From the NCBI GenBank assembly GCA_947457015.1, contig CANGTV010000006.1, forward strand, positions 1 to 48,609: a stretch of DNA of 48,609 nt, given 5' to 3'. Positions 37,566 through 48,115 of this stretch are shown one piece after another (positions within the stretch are counted from its first letter, which is position 1; each line of letters begins with the position of its first letter). A program made the position numbers and the translations under genes. A model generated the notes under the pieces. That model saw nothing but the letters and a program-made list of their open reading frames with translations, did no database searches and had not been told where the DNA came from. This DNA comes from Alphaproteobacteria bacterium. Its GTDB lineage: Bacteria; Pseudomonadota; Alphaproteobacteria; UBA9655.

Positions 37566-37597
37566 GTAGCCGTCTCCTTTTATTTATTAACAAATCA

Positions 37598-37640
37598 TGT
37601 GTCATTGCGAGAGAGCAAAAGCTCTCACAGCAAACCAGAG
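37598..37640. repeat. CATTGCGAG-type repeat inside the thrS-infC gap
   Basis: GTCATTGCGAGAGAGCAAAA is followed by GCTCTC and CAGCAAACCAGAG, giving a short palindromic element of the family seen at 30208 and 36875. It lengthens the gap between two genes that are normally cotranscribed. Confidence 0.65.
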
Positions 37641-37680
37641 TTTGGGTTTGCTTTGTCGCCTGACGGTTGGGAGTGAGGTT

Positions 37681-39606
37681 TCACTCCTTAACCTTCTTAT
37701 GCGGCGGTATAGCCTCTAGGCGTAGTTTATCGATTGCTTGGTCAAGTGCAAGGATTTCTTGCGTTTCACCCCCTAATTTTCGGAGAGCGACCGTTCCTTC
37801 TTCAGCTTCTCTTTTCCCAACGACCAGAATATAAGGTATTTTTTGAAGACTTAACTCACGAATTTTGTAGTTAATCTTTTCATTTCTAAGGTCTGCTTCC
37901 ACGCGTAATCCAGCAGCTTTAAGCTTTTTCAGGGCTTGCTGAGCATAAGCATCCCCTTCTTGTGTGACGGTTGCGACAACGGCTTGAATTGGGGTAACCC
38001 ACAGTGGGAATTTCCCTGCGTAATGTTCAATGAAAATCGCAATAAACCGTTCAAAAGTCCCTAAAATCGCGCGATGAAGCATGACAGGGCGGTGCTTTTT
38101 TCCATCTTCTCCAATGTAAGATGCATCGAGCCTTTCAGGCAATATAAAGTCAAGCTGTAAGGTGCCACATTGCCACTCTCGTCCGATTGCGTCTCTTAAA
38201 ACAAATTCTAGTTTTGGACCATAAAAAGCACCTTCTCCAGGATTTAAGGTATAGCTCAGGCCTGCAGCGCGTGCAGCCACTTCTAACTGAGCTTCTGCCT
38301 TATCCCAGAGAGCATCTTCGCCAGCGCGGACAGGCGGGCGTTCAGCAAATTTTACAATTATCTCTTCAAATCCCAGTTCTTGATAAACATTAAGAAGGAG
38401 GAGGCAGAACTTGCGTGTTTCTTCGCCAATTTGATCTTCTGTGCAGAAAATATGGGCATCGTCCTGGACCATATTGCGTACGCGCGTTAATCCTTGAAGA
38501 GCGCCTGAGGCCTCATTGCGCCAGCAAGACCCAAATTCAGCCATACGAATGGGAAGGTCACGATAGCTTTTCATTCCTTGTCGAAAAATTTGGACATGAC
38601 AAGGGCAATTCATGGGCTTTAAGGCTAAGATCTTGTCCCCGTCCTTAAGGGTAAACATGTTTTCTTTGAATTTGCTCCAATGGCCAGAGGCTTCCCATAA
38701 GGACCTATCAAGCAATTGAGGGGTTTTAACTTCGACATAGCCCTCTGTTGTAATTTTGTCTCGGATGTAATTTTCCAAAAGGCGGTAAAGGGTCCATCCC
38801 TTAGGATGCCAGAAGACGCTGCCCACCGCTTCTTCTTGCATATGGAAAAGATCCATCTCTTTTCCAAGGCGGCGATGATCGCGCTTTTCTGCTTCTTCCA
38901 AGCGAGTCAGATAGGTTTGAAGATCTTTGTCTGTTGACCAGGCGGTTCCGTAAACACGCTGAAGCACAGGATTTTTAGGATCTCCCCGCCAATAGGCGCC
39001 GGCAAGCTTCATCAGTTTAAAGGCGTGCCCTAATTTTCCTGTGGAGGGGAGGTGAGGCCCTCGACAGAGGTCTAGAAAATTTCCTTGGCGATAAAGGGTG
39101 ATTTCTTCTGTTCCTGGTAAATCTTCAATGATTTCAGCCTTAAAAAGTTCGCCTTGATCTTTGAAAAATTGAATAGCCTTTTTGCGATCCCATGTTTCGC
39201 GACTTATGTGTTCATCACGGTTGACAATCTCGTGCATCCGCTCTTCGAGACGGGTTAAATCTTCGGGTGTAAAAGAGTCTTCGCGATAAAGATCATAATA
39301 GAAACCGTCTTGAATGGACGGGCCAATGGTAATTTGTGTCTCAGGGTAAAGTTCTTTCACAGCTTCTGCAAAGACATGAGCTGCATCATGGCGCAAAATA
39401 TCAAGCCCTTCATCAGAAGGACGCTTGATGACTTCAAATGTCACATTTGTTTCAAGGGGGCGTGTGAGATCCCAGAGTTGCTCATCAATGCGCACAGCAA
39501 CCGCTTCCTTAGCTAAGCTAAGGCTAAGCGTCTTTGCAACTTCCCATCCTGTGATGCCCTTTGGGAATTCTCGGTGAGACCCATCGGGAAAGCGAACCGT
39601 AATCAT
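37681..39606 (-). CDS. thrS: Threonyl-tRNA synthetase
   Basis: Encodes 641 residues with all domains: N-terminal TGS ([14 protein letters not shown]), the editing domain with [11 protein letters not shown] and the zinc-like [10 protein letters not shown], the class II catalytic core ([32 protein letters not shown]) and the anticodon-binding domain ([10 protein letters not shown]). Catalytic zinc ligands (Cys and His in the core) are present. It lies just upstream of infC. Confidence 0.97.
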   Translation of the reverse strand: MITVRFPDGSHREFPKGITGWEVAKTLSLSLAKEAVAVRIDEQLWDLTRPLETNVTFEVIKRPSDEGLDILRHDAAHVFAEAVKELYPETQITIGPSIQDGFYYDLYREDSFTPEDLTRLEERMHEIVNRDEHISRETWDRKKAIQFFKDQGELFKAEIIEDLPGTEEITLYRQGNFLDLCRGPHLPSTGKLGHAFKLMKLAGAYWRGDPKNPVLQRVYGTAWSTDKDLQTYLTRLEEAEKRDHRRLGKEMDLFHMQEEAVGSVFWHPKGWTLYRLLENYIRDKITTEGYVEVKTPQLLDRSLWEASGHWSKFKENMFTLKDGDKILALKPMNCPCHVQIFRQGMKSYRDLPIRMAEFGSCWRNEASGALQGLTRVRNMVQDDAHIFCTEDQIGEETRKFCLLLLNVYQELGFEEIIVKFAERPPVRAGEDALWDKAEAQLEVAARAAGLSYTLNPGEGAFYGPKLEFVLRDAIGREWQCGTLQLDFILPERLDASYIGEDGKKHRPVMLHRAILGTFERFIAIFIEHYAGKFPLWVTPIQAVVATVTQEGDAYAQQALKKLKAAGLRVEADLRNEKINYKIRELSLQKIPYILVVGKREAEEGTVALRKLGGETQEILALDQAIDKLRLEAIPPHKKVKE

Positions 39607-39730
39607 GAATTTCTCGTGTTAGGATAAAATCTACAAATGAAAGAGTAAGCCCACAGAAGAAGGAACTCAACTAAATATGTGAAAAAGGGCTTATTTTTTT
39701 TGGAGATGATTTTGGAAAGGAAAATAATGG

Positions 39731-39763
39731 AAAAATCCTGCCCTCAAGATAACTTGAGGGCAG
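39731..39763 (-). terminator. Intrinsic terminator of the repeat-protein gene
   Basis: On the minus strand CTGCCCTCAAG pairs with CTTGAGGGCAG (plus-strand coordinates 39738-39748 and 39753-39763) around a 4-base loop and is followed by ATTTTT. It lies 11 bp after the stop of the gene at 39774-40661. Confidence 0.85.
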
Positions 39764-39773
39764 GGGGTAACTT

Positions 39774-40661
39774 TTATAGGGCCATGCCATAGGTGTTTCT
39801 TAATGTGTTACGAAACGCGCTTGCGGTTCCGGCGCGCATCCATCCCTTTCTTTCGGCAGCTTCGCAGTTGCTTAAAGCACTGAGAAGAGCTTGGCGATTC
39901 ACTGTATATGTCGCGTTTGTCAGAGGTTTTCCTTGTAGAGCATAGGCTTCGCGAATTGAGAGAGGTATATCCGTGGTTCTTATGGTAATAGCTTGGTTTG
40001 GATCAATAGCAGTTGGTTTAACGACAGCTTTGCGAGTTGGTGTTGAAAGGGATTTTTGTTGCCCATACAAAGATGCCGCAGAGGTGTTGCTAGCTTTTGC
40101 TGTCATTGACCGTGGAGCTGATTGCAACCTTTGTAATCCATAGCGAGATGACAAAGAGGTGTTGGGCATTGACCGTGGAGCTGAAAGTGATCTTTGTCCT
40201 CCATAGGGGGATGCCAAAGAAGTATTGCTAAGGGTTCTTACGAGCACTGACCGTAGAGTTGAAAGTGATCTTTGTCCTCCATAGGGGGATGTCAAAGAGG
40301 CGTTGCTAAGGGTTCTTACGAGCATTGATCGTGGAGTTGATTGCAACCTTTGTAATCCATAGCGAGATGACAAAGAGATATTGGGCACTGACCGTGGAGT
40401 TGAAAGTGATCTTTGCCCTCCATAGGGGGATGCCAAAGAGGTATTGCTAAGAGTTCTTACGAGCACTGACCGTGGAGTTGATTGAAATCCGCGCAATCCT
40501 TGCAGGGATGACAAAGAAGCTTGCTTGGCTTTTACTCCAATCGACCGCCCTGAGAATGCTAGTCTCTCAAGGTTAGATCTACCTGCTGCCATAGCTGCAG
40601 TCCCATCATAAAGAATGCTTGCTGTTAGCAAGAAAAGAAAAGTTTTCTTAACGTTTAACAT
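39774..40661 (-). CDS. Exported protein with seven Ser/Arg-rich tandem repeats
   Basis: Encodes 295 residues. Residues 1-26 are a signal peptide (ending TAAMAA). Residues 49 to about 213 are seven repeats of 21-26 residues, typified by SLASPYGGQRSLSTPRSVLV. Long units (26) carry an extra LVRTL; short ones (21) do not. The order is long, short, long, long, short, 25, partial. The non-repeat C-terminal 85 residues contain one Cys and are probably folded. The repeats are rich in Ser, Arg and Leu with almost no acids, so the segment is strongly basic. Function unknown. Confidence 0.85.
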   Translation of the reverse strand: MLNVKKTFLFLLTASILYDGTAAMAAGRSNLERLAFSGRSIGVKAKQASLSSLQGLRGFQSTPRSVLVRTLSNTSLASPYGGQRSLSTPRSVPNISLSSRYGLQRLQSTPRSMLVRTLSNASLTSPYGGQRSLSTLRSVLVRTLSNTSLASPYGGQRSLSAPRSMPNTSLSSRYGLQRLQSAPRSMTAKASNTSAASLYGQQKSLSTPTRKAVVKPTAIDPNQAITIRTTDIPLSIREAYALQGKPLTNATYTVNRQALLSALSNCEAAERKGWMRAGTASAFRNTLRNTYGMAL

Positions 40662-40801
40662 TTTGTCAGACTCCTTCTAAAATTGTATTTCTTGCTCTCG
40701 CAATAATTTTTTTCTACATTGTCCATTCTGGGAAAGTCAAGCATGAAAACTTTCTTATCAGAAATAAAATTTCCATTTGAAGGATAAAAAGGAGTATTTT
40801 T

Positions 40802-41590
40802 ATGTATTTTCCAAATATAAGTCCGATTGCTTTCCAAATAGGGCCACTTGCTGTTCATTGGTATGGGCTTGCTTATGTAGTGGGGATTTTAGGGTGGTGG
40901 GAATATAGTGTGTGGCTTACAAAAAAATTTCCTTCTATGAATCGTCAGTTGATCGATGATTATCTTGTATGGGCTGTTATTGGGGTTATTGTGGGAGGGA
41001 GGCTCGGCTACGTTATTTTTTATAATCCCGCAAAATACATGGCAAACCCTCTTGAGATTTTTCAGGTTTGGAAAGGGGGCATGGCTTTTCATGGAGGTCT
41101 TTTGGGTGTTGTCATGGCAACAGCCCTTTATGCAAAACGCCGCGGGATTTATTTCTTAAATTTCTCAGATTTAGCATGTTGTGGGGTACCTATCGGTCTT
41201 TTTTTTGGGCGTGTGGCGAATTTTGTGAATGGAGAGCTTTATGGGCGCGTTACAGAGGTTTCATGGGGGATGGTGTTTCCGCAAGGTGGACTTTTCCCAC
41301 GCCACCCGAGTCAATTGTATGAAGCTTTTGGAGAAGGACTTATTCTTTTTATCCTGCTTGGAGTGGGGGCTCTTTTTACACGGTGGCCGCATCGACGGGG
41401 CCTTCTGACGGGGATTTTCTTAGCAAGCTATGCCCTTGCGCGTATGACAGCGGAATGTTTTCGAGAGCCAGATGTGTTTTTAGGGTATTTTGCAGGAGGG
41501 GTCACCATGGGGCAGATTCTGTCCCTTCCTGTTTTAGGGTTTGGTCTTTTCTTAAGTGTTCGGGCTCTTCTTAGAGACGAAAATGCTTGA
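40802..41590 (+). CDS. lgt: Prolipoprotein diacylglyceryl transferase
   Basis: Encodes 262 residues with about seven membrane segments. The Lgt signature GRVANFVNGELYG and the HGGLLGV motif are intact. It adds diacylglycerol to the lipobox Cys of preprolipoproteins such as the 17 kDa antigen and the Pro-rich lipoprotein at 43.5 kb. A GGAG site precedes the ATG. It heads the lgt-midA-pgeF series, a common alphaproteobacterial order. Confidence 0.96.
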   Translation: MYFPNISPIAFQIGPLAVHWYGLAYVVGILGWWEYSVWLTKKFPSMNRQLIDDYLVWAVIGVIVGGRLGYVIFYNPAKYMANPLEIFQVWKGGMAFHGGLLGVVMATALYAKRRGIYFLNFSDLACCGVPIGLFFGRVANFVNGELYGRVTEVSWGMVFPQGGLFPRHPSQLYEAFGEGLILFILLGVGALFTRWPHRRGLLTGIFLASYALARMTAECFREPDVFLGYFAGGVTMGQILSLPVLGFGLFLSVRALLRDENA

Positions 41591-41606
41591 GGAGATACTT
41601 CATCCT

Positions 41607-41668
41607 GTCATCCTGAGCTTGTTTCAGGATCTTTTTGATGCGAGATCCCGAAATAAATTCGGGATGAC
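41607..41668. repeat. GTCATCC...GGATGAC palindromic repeat within an operon
   Basis: A 62-bp element with ends GTCATCCTGA and TCGGGATGAC and an inner TTTCAGGATC/GATCCCGAAA-like stem. It sits in the 99-bp gap between lgt and the methyltransferase gene. The spurious minus-strand peptide read from it (VIPNLFRDLASK) is a by-product often seen with this repeat type. Confidence 0.75.
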
Positions 41669-41689
41669 AGTTGTGAGATAGTTATTAAA

Positions 41690-42724
41690 ATGCTTGAAGA
41701 CCTCTTGCGGCAGGAAATTAAAGAAAAAGGACCTCTTCCTCAAAATCGCTTTATGGAACTTGCTCTTCAACATCCCCTCTATGGGTACTATCGAGCTCAT
41801 GAAGGGGTTGGTCAAGATTTTACGACAGCCCCCGAGATTAGCCAGATGTTTGGGGAGCTTCTGGGGTTGTGGGCCCTTGATTACTATGAAAAGCTTGGGC
41901 GTCCTCAAGCAATTACCCTTGTGGAGTTGGGGCCTGGAAGAGGAACCTTAATGGCAGACTTTTTAAGAGCAGCCAAGGTTTCTCCTTCTTTTTTGCGGGC
42001 GCTCACGCTTCATCTTGTTGAAATTAATCCTGTTCTAAAGCAAAAACAGCAACAGCTGGTTCAATATGTGGCGGTGGAATGGCATGAGAAAATTGAAGAC
42101 ATCCCTCTTTCGTCAGCCCCACTCATTATGATTGCTAATGAATTTTTTGACGCGCTTCCTACACAGTGTTTTGTGCGACAGGAAAATATACTCTATGAAA
42201 GAGCTGTAGGGCTTCACGAAGATGCTCTTGCTTTTATGTTGAATCCCCTGCGTCAAGATAAAGGCCCCAATCAGATGTGGGAGGAAACTCCTGCAGCGGA
42301 GGCAGCTCTACAAGCAATTGTTGAGCGCCTTTTGAAACAACAGGGCGTTTTTCTTTGTTGTGATTATGGATATGAAAAAGGGGAGGGGGAGAGTCTTCAA
42401 GCTCTTTTTGAGGGAAAACCGTCTTCTCCGCTTGTCCAGATAGGGCGCTCAGATCTAACCTGCCATGTCAACTTTGGGCGATTAAAAGAAGTGGCTCTTT
42501 CTAAGGGATTGGACGTTCTTGGCCCTCTTGCTCAAGGGAAATTTTTAAAAAACATAGGCCTTGACTTAAGGGCAGAAACATTAAAGCATAATAATCCTCT
42601 CAAACGTGCGAGCGTGGAGGCAGCGGTTGTAAGGCTGACCCACCCTCGCCACATGGGAGAGTTGTTTAAGGTGATGGCTGTATTTTCTCCGCCCTCCCTC
42701 AAGCCATTAGGATTTGAACCATGA
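41690..42724 (+). CDS. MidA/NDUFAF7-family SAM-dependent methyltransferase
   Basis: Encodes 344 residues of PF02636. The SAM-binding motif is LVELGPGRGTLMADFLRA, and the family features YYRAHEGVGQDFTTAPEISQ (20-residue excerpt) and ANEFFDALPTQ are present. The mitochondrial homologue methylates an arginine of a complex I subunit. Its stop overlaps pgeF as ATGA. Confidence 0.9.
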   Translation: MLEDLLRQEIKEKGPLPQNRFMELALQHPLYGYYRAHEGVGQDFTTAPEISQMFGELLGLWALDYYEKLGRPQAITLVELGPGRGTLMADFLRAAKVSPSFLRALTLHLVEINPVLKQKQQQLVQYVAVEWHEKIEDIPLSSAPLIMIANEFFDALPTQCFVRQENILYERAVGLHEDALAFMLNPLRQDKGPNQMWEETPAAEAALQAIVERLLKQQGVFLCCDYGYEKGEGESLQALFEGKPSSPLVQIGRSDLTCHVNFGRLKEVALSKGLDVLGPLAQGKFLKNIGLDLRAETLKHNNPLKRASVEAAVVRLTHPRHMGELFKVMAVFSPPSLKPLGFEP

Positions 42725-43410
42725 ATGTTAAATGCCCGCACCTCTCGCAGTTTCCTGATGTCAAACATGCTTTTTTTGAAGCGGGTTCTGCGCCTCTGTC
42801 ATCAGAGAAGGGGCGAGCCATGGAAGCCATGGCGGGGCGGCCTCTTCCTCTTGTAACGCTCAACCAAGCGCATGGAACCAAAGTCCTTCATGTAACTGAG
42901 TCAGAGGTAAGAGATCAGGAAGGGGATGGTCTTGTGACAGATCTGAAAGAGATAGCTCTTGGTATTTTAACGGCTGATTGTGGGCCCGTTCTTTTTTATG
43001 ATCCGTCCACACATATTATTGGGGCGTGTCATGCGGGATGGCGTGGGGCAAAGGAGGGTATTATTCAAGCCACCCTTAAAGGCATGGAGGATCTGGGAGC
43101 AAAGCGTTCCCAGATTTATGCCACACTCGGCCCCACGATTCAGCAACAGGATTATGAAGTAGGGCCTGAATTTCCGGATTTGATTGGGGGTATTTATGAG
43201 TCTTATTTCTATTCCTCTGAAAAGGAGGGGCATCATTATTTTAACCTTCCTCTCTATATTTATGATCTGCTTTTAAAAGAAGAGTTAGCTCACGTGCATG
43301 ACCTTAAAATCAATACGTTTTCTGGAAATTTTGCAAGCCGGCGTCGGTTTTTGACGCAGGGAAAAGAAAAGGTGGAAATTCATAATCTTTCTGCAATTGC
43401 AGTGGTCTAA
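42721..43410 (+). CDS. pgeF: Purine nucleoside phosphorylase / polyphenol-oxidase family (YfiH, laccase domain)
   Basis: Encodes 229 residues. The zinc-binding pattern is present: NQAHGTKV, TADCGPVLFYD and CHAGWRG. Proteins of this family act on purine nucleosides, and in E. coli YfiH (PgeF) has been linked to peptidoglycan editing. It overlaps the methyltransferase gene by 4 bp. Confidence 0.92.
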   Translation: MNVKCPHLSQFPDVKHAFFEAGSAPLSSEKGRAMEAMAGRPLPLVTLNQAHGTKVLHVTESEVRDQEGDGLVTDLKEIALGILTADCGPVLFYDPSTHIIGACHAGWRGAKEGIIQATLKGMEDLGAKRSQIYATLGPTIQQQDYEVGPEFPDLIGGIYESYFYSSEKEGHHYFNLPLYIYDLLLKEELAHVHDLKINTFSGNFASRRRFLTQGKEKVEIHNLSAIAVV

Positions 43411-43501
43411 ATTTTGTGGTATCCTTTATTCTGGCCGGTTAAAACTACAAAGTAATAATAAAGCGAGAGTCTCCGGCAACTCTAACGAATGAGGAATAAA
43501 A

Positions 43502-43705
43502 ATGAAACATACATTTTATACATCTTTGCTTGTAGCTGGAGCTTTAGCGCTTTCAGCTTGTGGAGAGAAAAAAGAAACCCCACCACCACCACCTCCTCCT
43601 CCTCCGGCTCCAGTGGAAATGCCAGCGCCAACACCTCCTCCTCTGCCAGAGCCGACACCTGCTCCTGAAGCAGTGCCGGCTCCAGCAACACCGCCAGCTC
43701 AATAA
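43502..43705 (+). CDS. Small proline-rich lipoprotein
   Basis: Encodes 67 residues. The lipobox LSAC places the lipid-bearing Cys at residue 20. The mature part begins GEKKET, then consists almost only of Pro, Ala and Glu with a run of nine prolines. It is probably an extended spacer anchored in the outer membrane. A strong terminator follows 27 bp after the stop. Confidence 0.75.
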   Translation: MKHTFYTSLLVAGALALSACGEKKETPPPPPPPPPAPVEMPAPTPPPLPEPTPAPEAVPAPATPPAQ

Positions 43706-43731
43706 GAGCTTCGGTATTAAGAGACTAAATG

Positions 43732-43759
43732 AAAACCCCTGCTTTTGGCAGGGGTTTTT
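43732..43759 (+). terminator. Intrinsic terminator of the proline-rich lipoprotein gene
   Basis: AAAACCCCTGC (43732-43742) pairs with GCAGGGGTTTT (43748-43758) around a 5-base loop and runs into T's. It is a textbook factor-independent terminator. Confidence 0.93.
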
Positions 43760-43802
43760 GTTTGCGCCCTCTTGAATTGTATGAAGGTGGGTTTAACAAA
43801 AA

Positions 43803-44027
43803 CACGAATTTCCATTCACGGTGGGTATATATCCATTCAAGTTGAAAGTGTGGACTTTTGTTGCAATTTTTCCATTGTCATCCCCTGCTGTGGCGGGGAC
43901 CCAGTAATAATTTGAAATAAAATAATTTTTTTCAAAGGGGGATCTTTATTGCACTTTTACTCTTGATCACTTTCAATAGCAAAAAACATAATGTTTCTCT
44001 GGATCCCCGCCACAGCAGGGGATGACA
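43803..44027. repeat. Composite palindromic element with 29-bp inverted ends
   Basis: 43876-43904 (TGTCATCCCCTGCTGTGGCG onward) and 43999-44027 are inverse arms that differ at one position in 29, enclosing about 94 bp with no coding frame. The segment 43803-43875 matches the 36.83 kb repeat at its start (ACACGAATTTCCATT). It also matches 24630-24680 in inverse orientation (AAAATTGCAACAAAA and the following GAATGGATA), so the composite recurs as a unit. Confidence 0.8.
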
Positions 44028-44080
44028 TGCGTGGGGTCAATGAAAAGCACATATTTTCATTCAGGAGCAGTATATATCGT

Positions 44081-44170
44081 CCTCCTGAACTTGCCTCCGC
44101 ACTCTCATAGAAAGTGCGATATTTTTTAAAGAGAGATAAGATATCGTAAATGAATGAAAACTGGCAGGAG
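44081..44170. repeat. CTCCTG-ended hairpin repeat, copy 2
   Basis: A 90-bp element from CCTCCTGAACTTGCCTCC to GGCAGGAG, matching 24780-24871 at most positions, with the central GCGATATTTT / AGATATCGT hairpin kept. 44171-44407 holds no recognised gene, only AT-rich sequence and a short AACTCTAAGAAACCCC stretch. Confidence 0.75.
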
Positions 44171-44407
44171 ATATAGTCAATGTATGAAGTTTACGTGTTT
44201 GCTGGTCCACTGTTGTCATCAACATAGGTGATGACAACAGAACGGGCAGTACTTCAAAAAATGTGTGTTATTATGTAAAAAATGCTTGCAAATGAGGCTG
44301 AAATCGTTAAATATATCTAAGAAAGAAAAGAGTCTTTCACTCCGAACTCTAAGAAACCCCTGAAAAATGGGGTGAGAGTATCACACACCATATATAGAAG
44401 ATAATAC

Positions 44408-46112
<1,705 letters not shown>

Positions 46113-46191
46113 TATATTTCACAAAATATTAATACCTCTTTGATACACTTAAAGAAATGCACTAACTCCAAAGACAACACAGGAGGGGGCT

Positions 46192-46365
46192 ATGCTTTTA
46201 TGGGTTTTTATCTTCTTAATCGTTGCCATTATTGCGGGCTTACTTGGCTTTACAGGCCTTATGGTTGCCGCCGCTGAAATTGCAAAAATCCTCTTCTTTA
46301 TTTTCATTGTGCTGTTTCTCGTCACACTTCTCATCCACTTGATTAACCGATCAAATAGGTTGTGA
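46192..46365 (+). CDS. DUF1328-family small membrane protein (YtjA-like)
   Basis: Encodes 57 residues after a strong AGGAGG site. Two membrane segments are joined by a short Ala-rich turn: [19 protein letters not shown] and [20 protein letters not shown]. This is the pattern of DUF1328 proteins, which are induced by stress in several bacteria. Function unknown. Confidence 0.88.
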   Translation: MLLWVFIFLIVAIIAGLLGFTGLMVAAAEIAKILFFIFIVLFLVTLLIHLINRSNRL

Positions 46366-46551
46366 ATAAGGTGCTGAGTAAGTTTTAATATCGGATAGTT
46401 TTTATCCCAATTACTCACTCAAACTAAAGCGTTTCACAATTTGGCCGGCATTAAAATGGCCAATCAGAAAATTTAACTTAATAAAAACACGAGCTATACC
46501 GCTCCTGAATAAAGGTGTGTAACCCCCCCACGAGGACGAAAAAACGTGTAC
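46366..46551. other. Intergenic sequence, no gene seen
   Basis: No open frame with coding character. The region probably contains further remnant of the element described at 46552-46733. Confidence 0.35.
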
Positions 46552-46647
46552 TTATAGCCACAATCCGGTGTCACTGTTTTCCCACTCCTCGTAGGCTTTA
46601 CAGAATTCATCAATGCAAAAAAATAAAGCTGTGATATTATATCTCAT
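46552..46647 (-). pseudogene. Transposase N-terminal fragment, IS982-like
   Basis: A minus-strand frame of 31 residues, MRYNITALFFCIDEFCKAYE then EWENSDTGLWL, with a GGAG site upstream. It resembles the N-terminus of IS982-family transposases, where a similar ITxLFxxxDDFCK start is typical. The rest of the transposase is absent. The family call rests on memory of that N-terminus and is moderate. Confidence 0.6.
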
Positions 46648-46713
46648 TGGCTAAGCTCCCTTCTTACCTTTTAAGCAATTCTAAGAAAGACTTAGCCTAC
46701 CATTTTTCTTCTT

Positions 46714-46733
46714 CCTTATCCAAAACTCAGGTT
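46714..46733. repeat. Solo terminal inverted repeat of the IS982-like element
   Basis: CCTTATCCAAAACTCAGGTT is identical to the right end of the 20105-20348 element and lies 67 bp 5' of the transposase fragment start, where an IS end would be expected. The partner end is missing. 46734-47019 is AT-rich, with the promoter and ribosome site (AAAGGAAAG) of the next gene. Confidence 0.75.
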
Positions 46734-47019
46734 AATCCTAATATTTTATAAATTAGTCGAGCGCGACGTAATAGATTTTCAAAGGCAGCGGTTTTATTTA
46801 TGTGAAAGCCAAGCAAATAGGCCAATGGAAAGATCAATCATTTCGATAGATTTAGAGACAACAATTGATTTTCGCTCTTGAACCACCCCTTTTCATATTT
46901 TTTAACAAATTATTAAGAAATTAACTTTATATTTACAGACAGCTAAAAAATATTTAGCTCTTGCATAACAAGAATTATGGTTAATAAACAATTAGCCTCA
47001 TAAATAAAAAGGAAAGAAA

Positions 47020-47484
47020 ATGGCGGTTGAATTTAAAAAATTTAAAAAGGGTCTTTTTTTTGTGGTAGGTCTGATTTTTTCAACCCCATCTTTTTCACAG
47101 TCATCCAACATTACGATGACGATAGCCCGTCCTTCTACGTGCACCTTACAGTTTAGTGATATGCAGGTTCAGAATGGCTCTTCTCAATTGTCTGTCTCAA
47201 GCACGGGAAGTGTATCTTTTCCTGCAGAATATGTAGGTCTTCCTTTAGGAAATGTTTCTATGACTAACACTTATTGTAATAGTGTTTGTTCTTCTTGTAC
47301 AAGCGCTAGCTGTAAAAATGGTCCCTATGGACGCAATCTTAATCAGTGCCTTTCAAAATGTAGCAAGCAAGTATTTATTTCGCAAAATCCACTTATTAGC
47401 AATGATGGCACAATTCCAATAACCTGTAATCCGCATCCCCCACATGCTGTACATAAAAATAAAATTAACACCAAAAAAAATTAA
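47020..47484 (+). CDS. Cys-rich exported protein 1
   Basis: Encodes 154 residues. A signal peptide (about residues 1-27, ending PSFSQ) precedes a beta-rich part with one Cys. A cysteine cluster follows (YCNSVCSSCTSASCKNG, then NQCLSKCSKQ and ITCNP) and the tail is basic. Eight cysteines in the mature protein suggest disulfide bonding outside the cytoplasm. It is the first of three neighbouring genes of similar design. No family is recognised. Confidence 0.72.
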   Translation: MAVEFKKFKKGLFFVVGLIFSTPSFSQSSNITMTIARPSTCTLQFSDMQVQNGSSQLSVSSTGSVSFPAEYVGLPLGNVSMTNTYCNSVCSSCTSASCKNGPYGRNLNQCLSKCSKQVFISQNPLISNDGTIPITCNPHPPHAVHKNKINTKKN

Positions 47485-47537
47485 ATGAGTTTTATTTGTA
47501 AATTTGAATAAAATAAGAAAAGATAAAAGGTTTTGAA

Positions 47538-47990
47538 ATGATAAAAAACGCATACATAATAGTTTTAGTGGGTCTATCAATGGGCGTAAGCTCTAATGTT
47601 ATTGGGTTTGAGTATTTAAGTTGCCCCGGCAATGCCTCTTCAACTTGTCCCGCTGTTACCGGCAATAAATACCAAAACTGCGGAAATTGTTGTTATGATT
47701 CTTCTGCTGACGTTATGTATTGTAGCTGTACGATGTCCGGATATGAGAATCCTATCCAGTGCCAAAATTCTCAACTTGATATTTATAAGTGCGATAACTC
47801 TCAACCTATTCAGATAACTTCCGAAGGGTATTTACAATGTACATATACGAGTGAATATGGTGGAGGCTTATATACAGGGTCTGAAGCGCATGAATATGGA
47901 AGACAAACTTGCACGAGTATGCCTGAAATGTGTGGGGGGCCCTCTTTACAAGAACCTAATCTAAAGAACAAAATCACCCAAAAAAAATAA
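47538..47990 (+). CDS. Cys-rich exported protein 2
   Basis: Encodes 150 residues with a signal peptide (residues 1-22, ending SSNVIG) and twelve cysteines, including NCGNCC and YCSCTMSG. The stretch from MYCSCT to SEGYLQC, with QLDIYKC in the middle, loosely recalls the cyanovirin-N-homology (CVNH) lectin pattern, where a Leu-Asp-Leu strand precedes a paired Cys. That similarity is weak and unproven. It lies 53 bp after the first Cys-rich gene, with AAAAGG upstream of the ATG. Confidence 0.7.
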   Translation: MIKNAYIIVLVGLSMGVSSNVIGFEYLSCPGNASSTCPAVTGNKYQNCGNCCYDSSADVMYCSCTMSGYENPIQCQNSQLDIYKCDNSQPIQITSEGYLQCTYTSEYGGGLYTGSEAHEYGRQTCTSMPEMCGGPSLQEPNLKNKITQKK

Positions 47991-48115
47991 AGGGAGAGCT
48001 TAAAACTCAAACTCAATTTAGAGCTGAAAATTACCACTTTATGTAAAATAGTAAGGTTTAATCTGAGTGACAGGGAGTTGATAAAGGTTTAATTAACAAA
48101 TTAAGGAACACGGGC

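Noticed and set aside
41624-41908. Minus-strand frame starting or ending in VIPNLFRDLASK
   Set aside because: The peptide comes from a palindromic repeat and the rest is antisense to the methyltransferase gene.
46149-46418. Minus-strand 89-residue frame
   Set aside because: It is the shadow of the DUF1328 gene on the plus strand, which has an AGGAGG site and a recognised family pattern.
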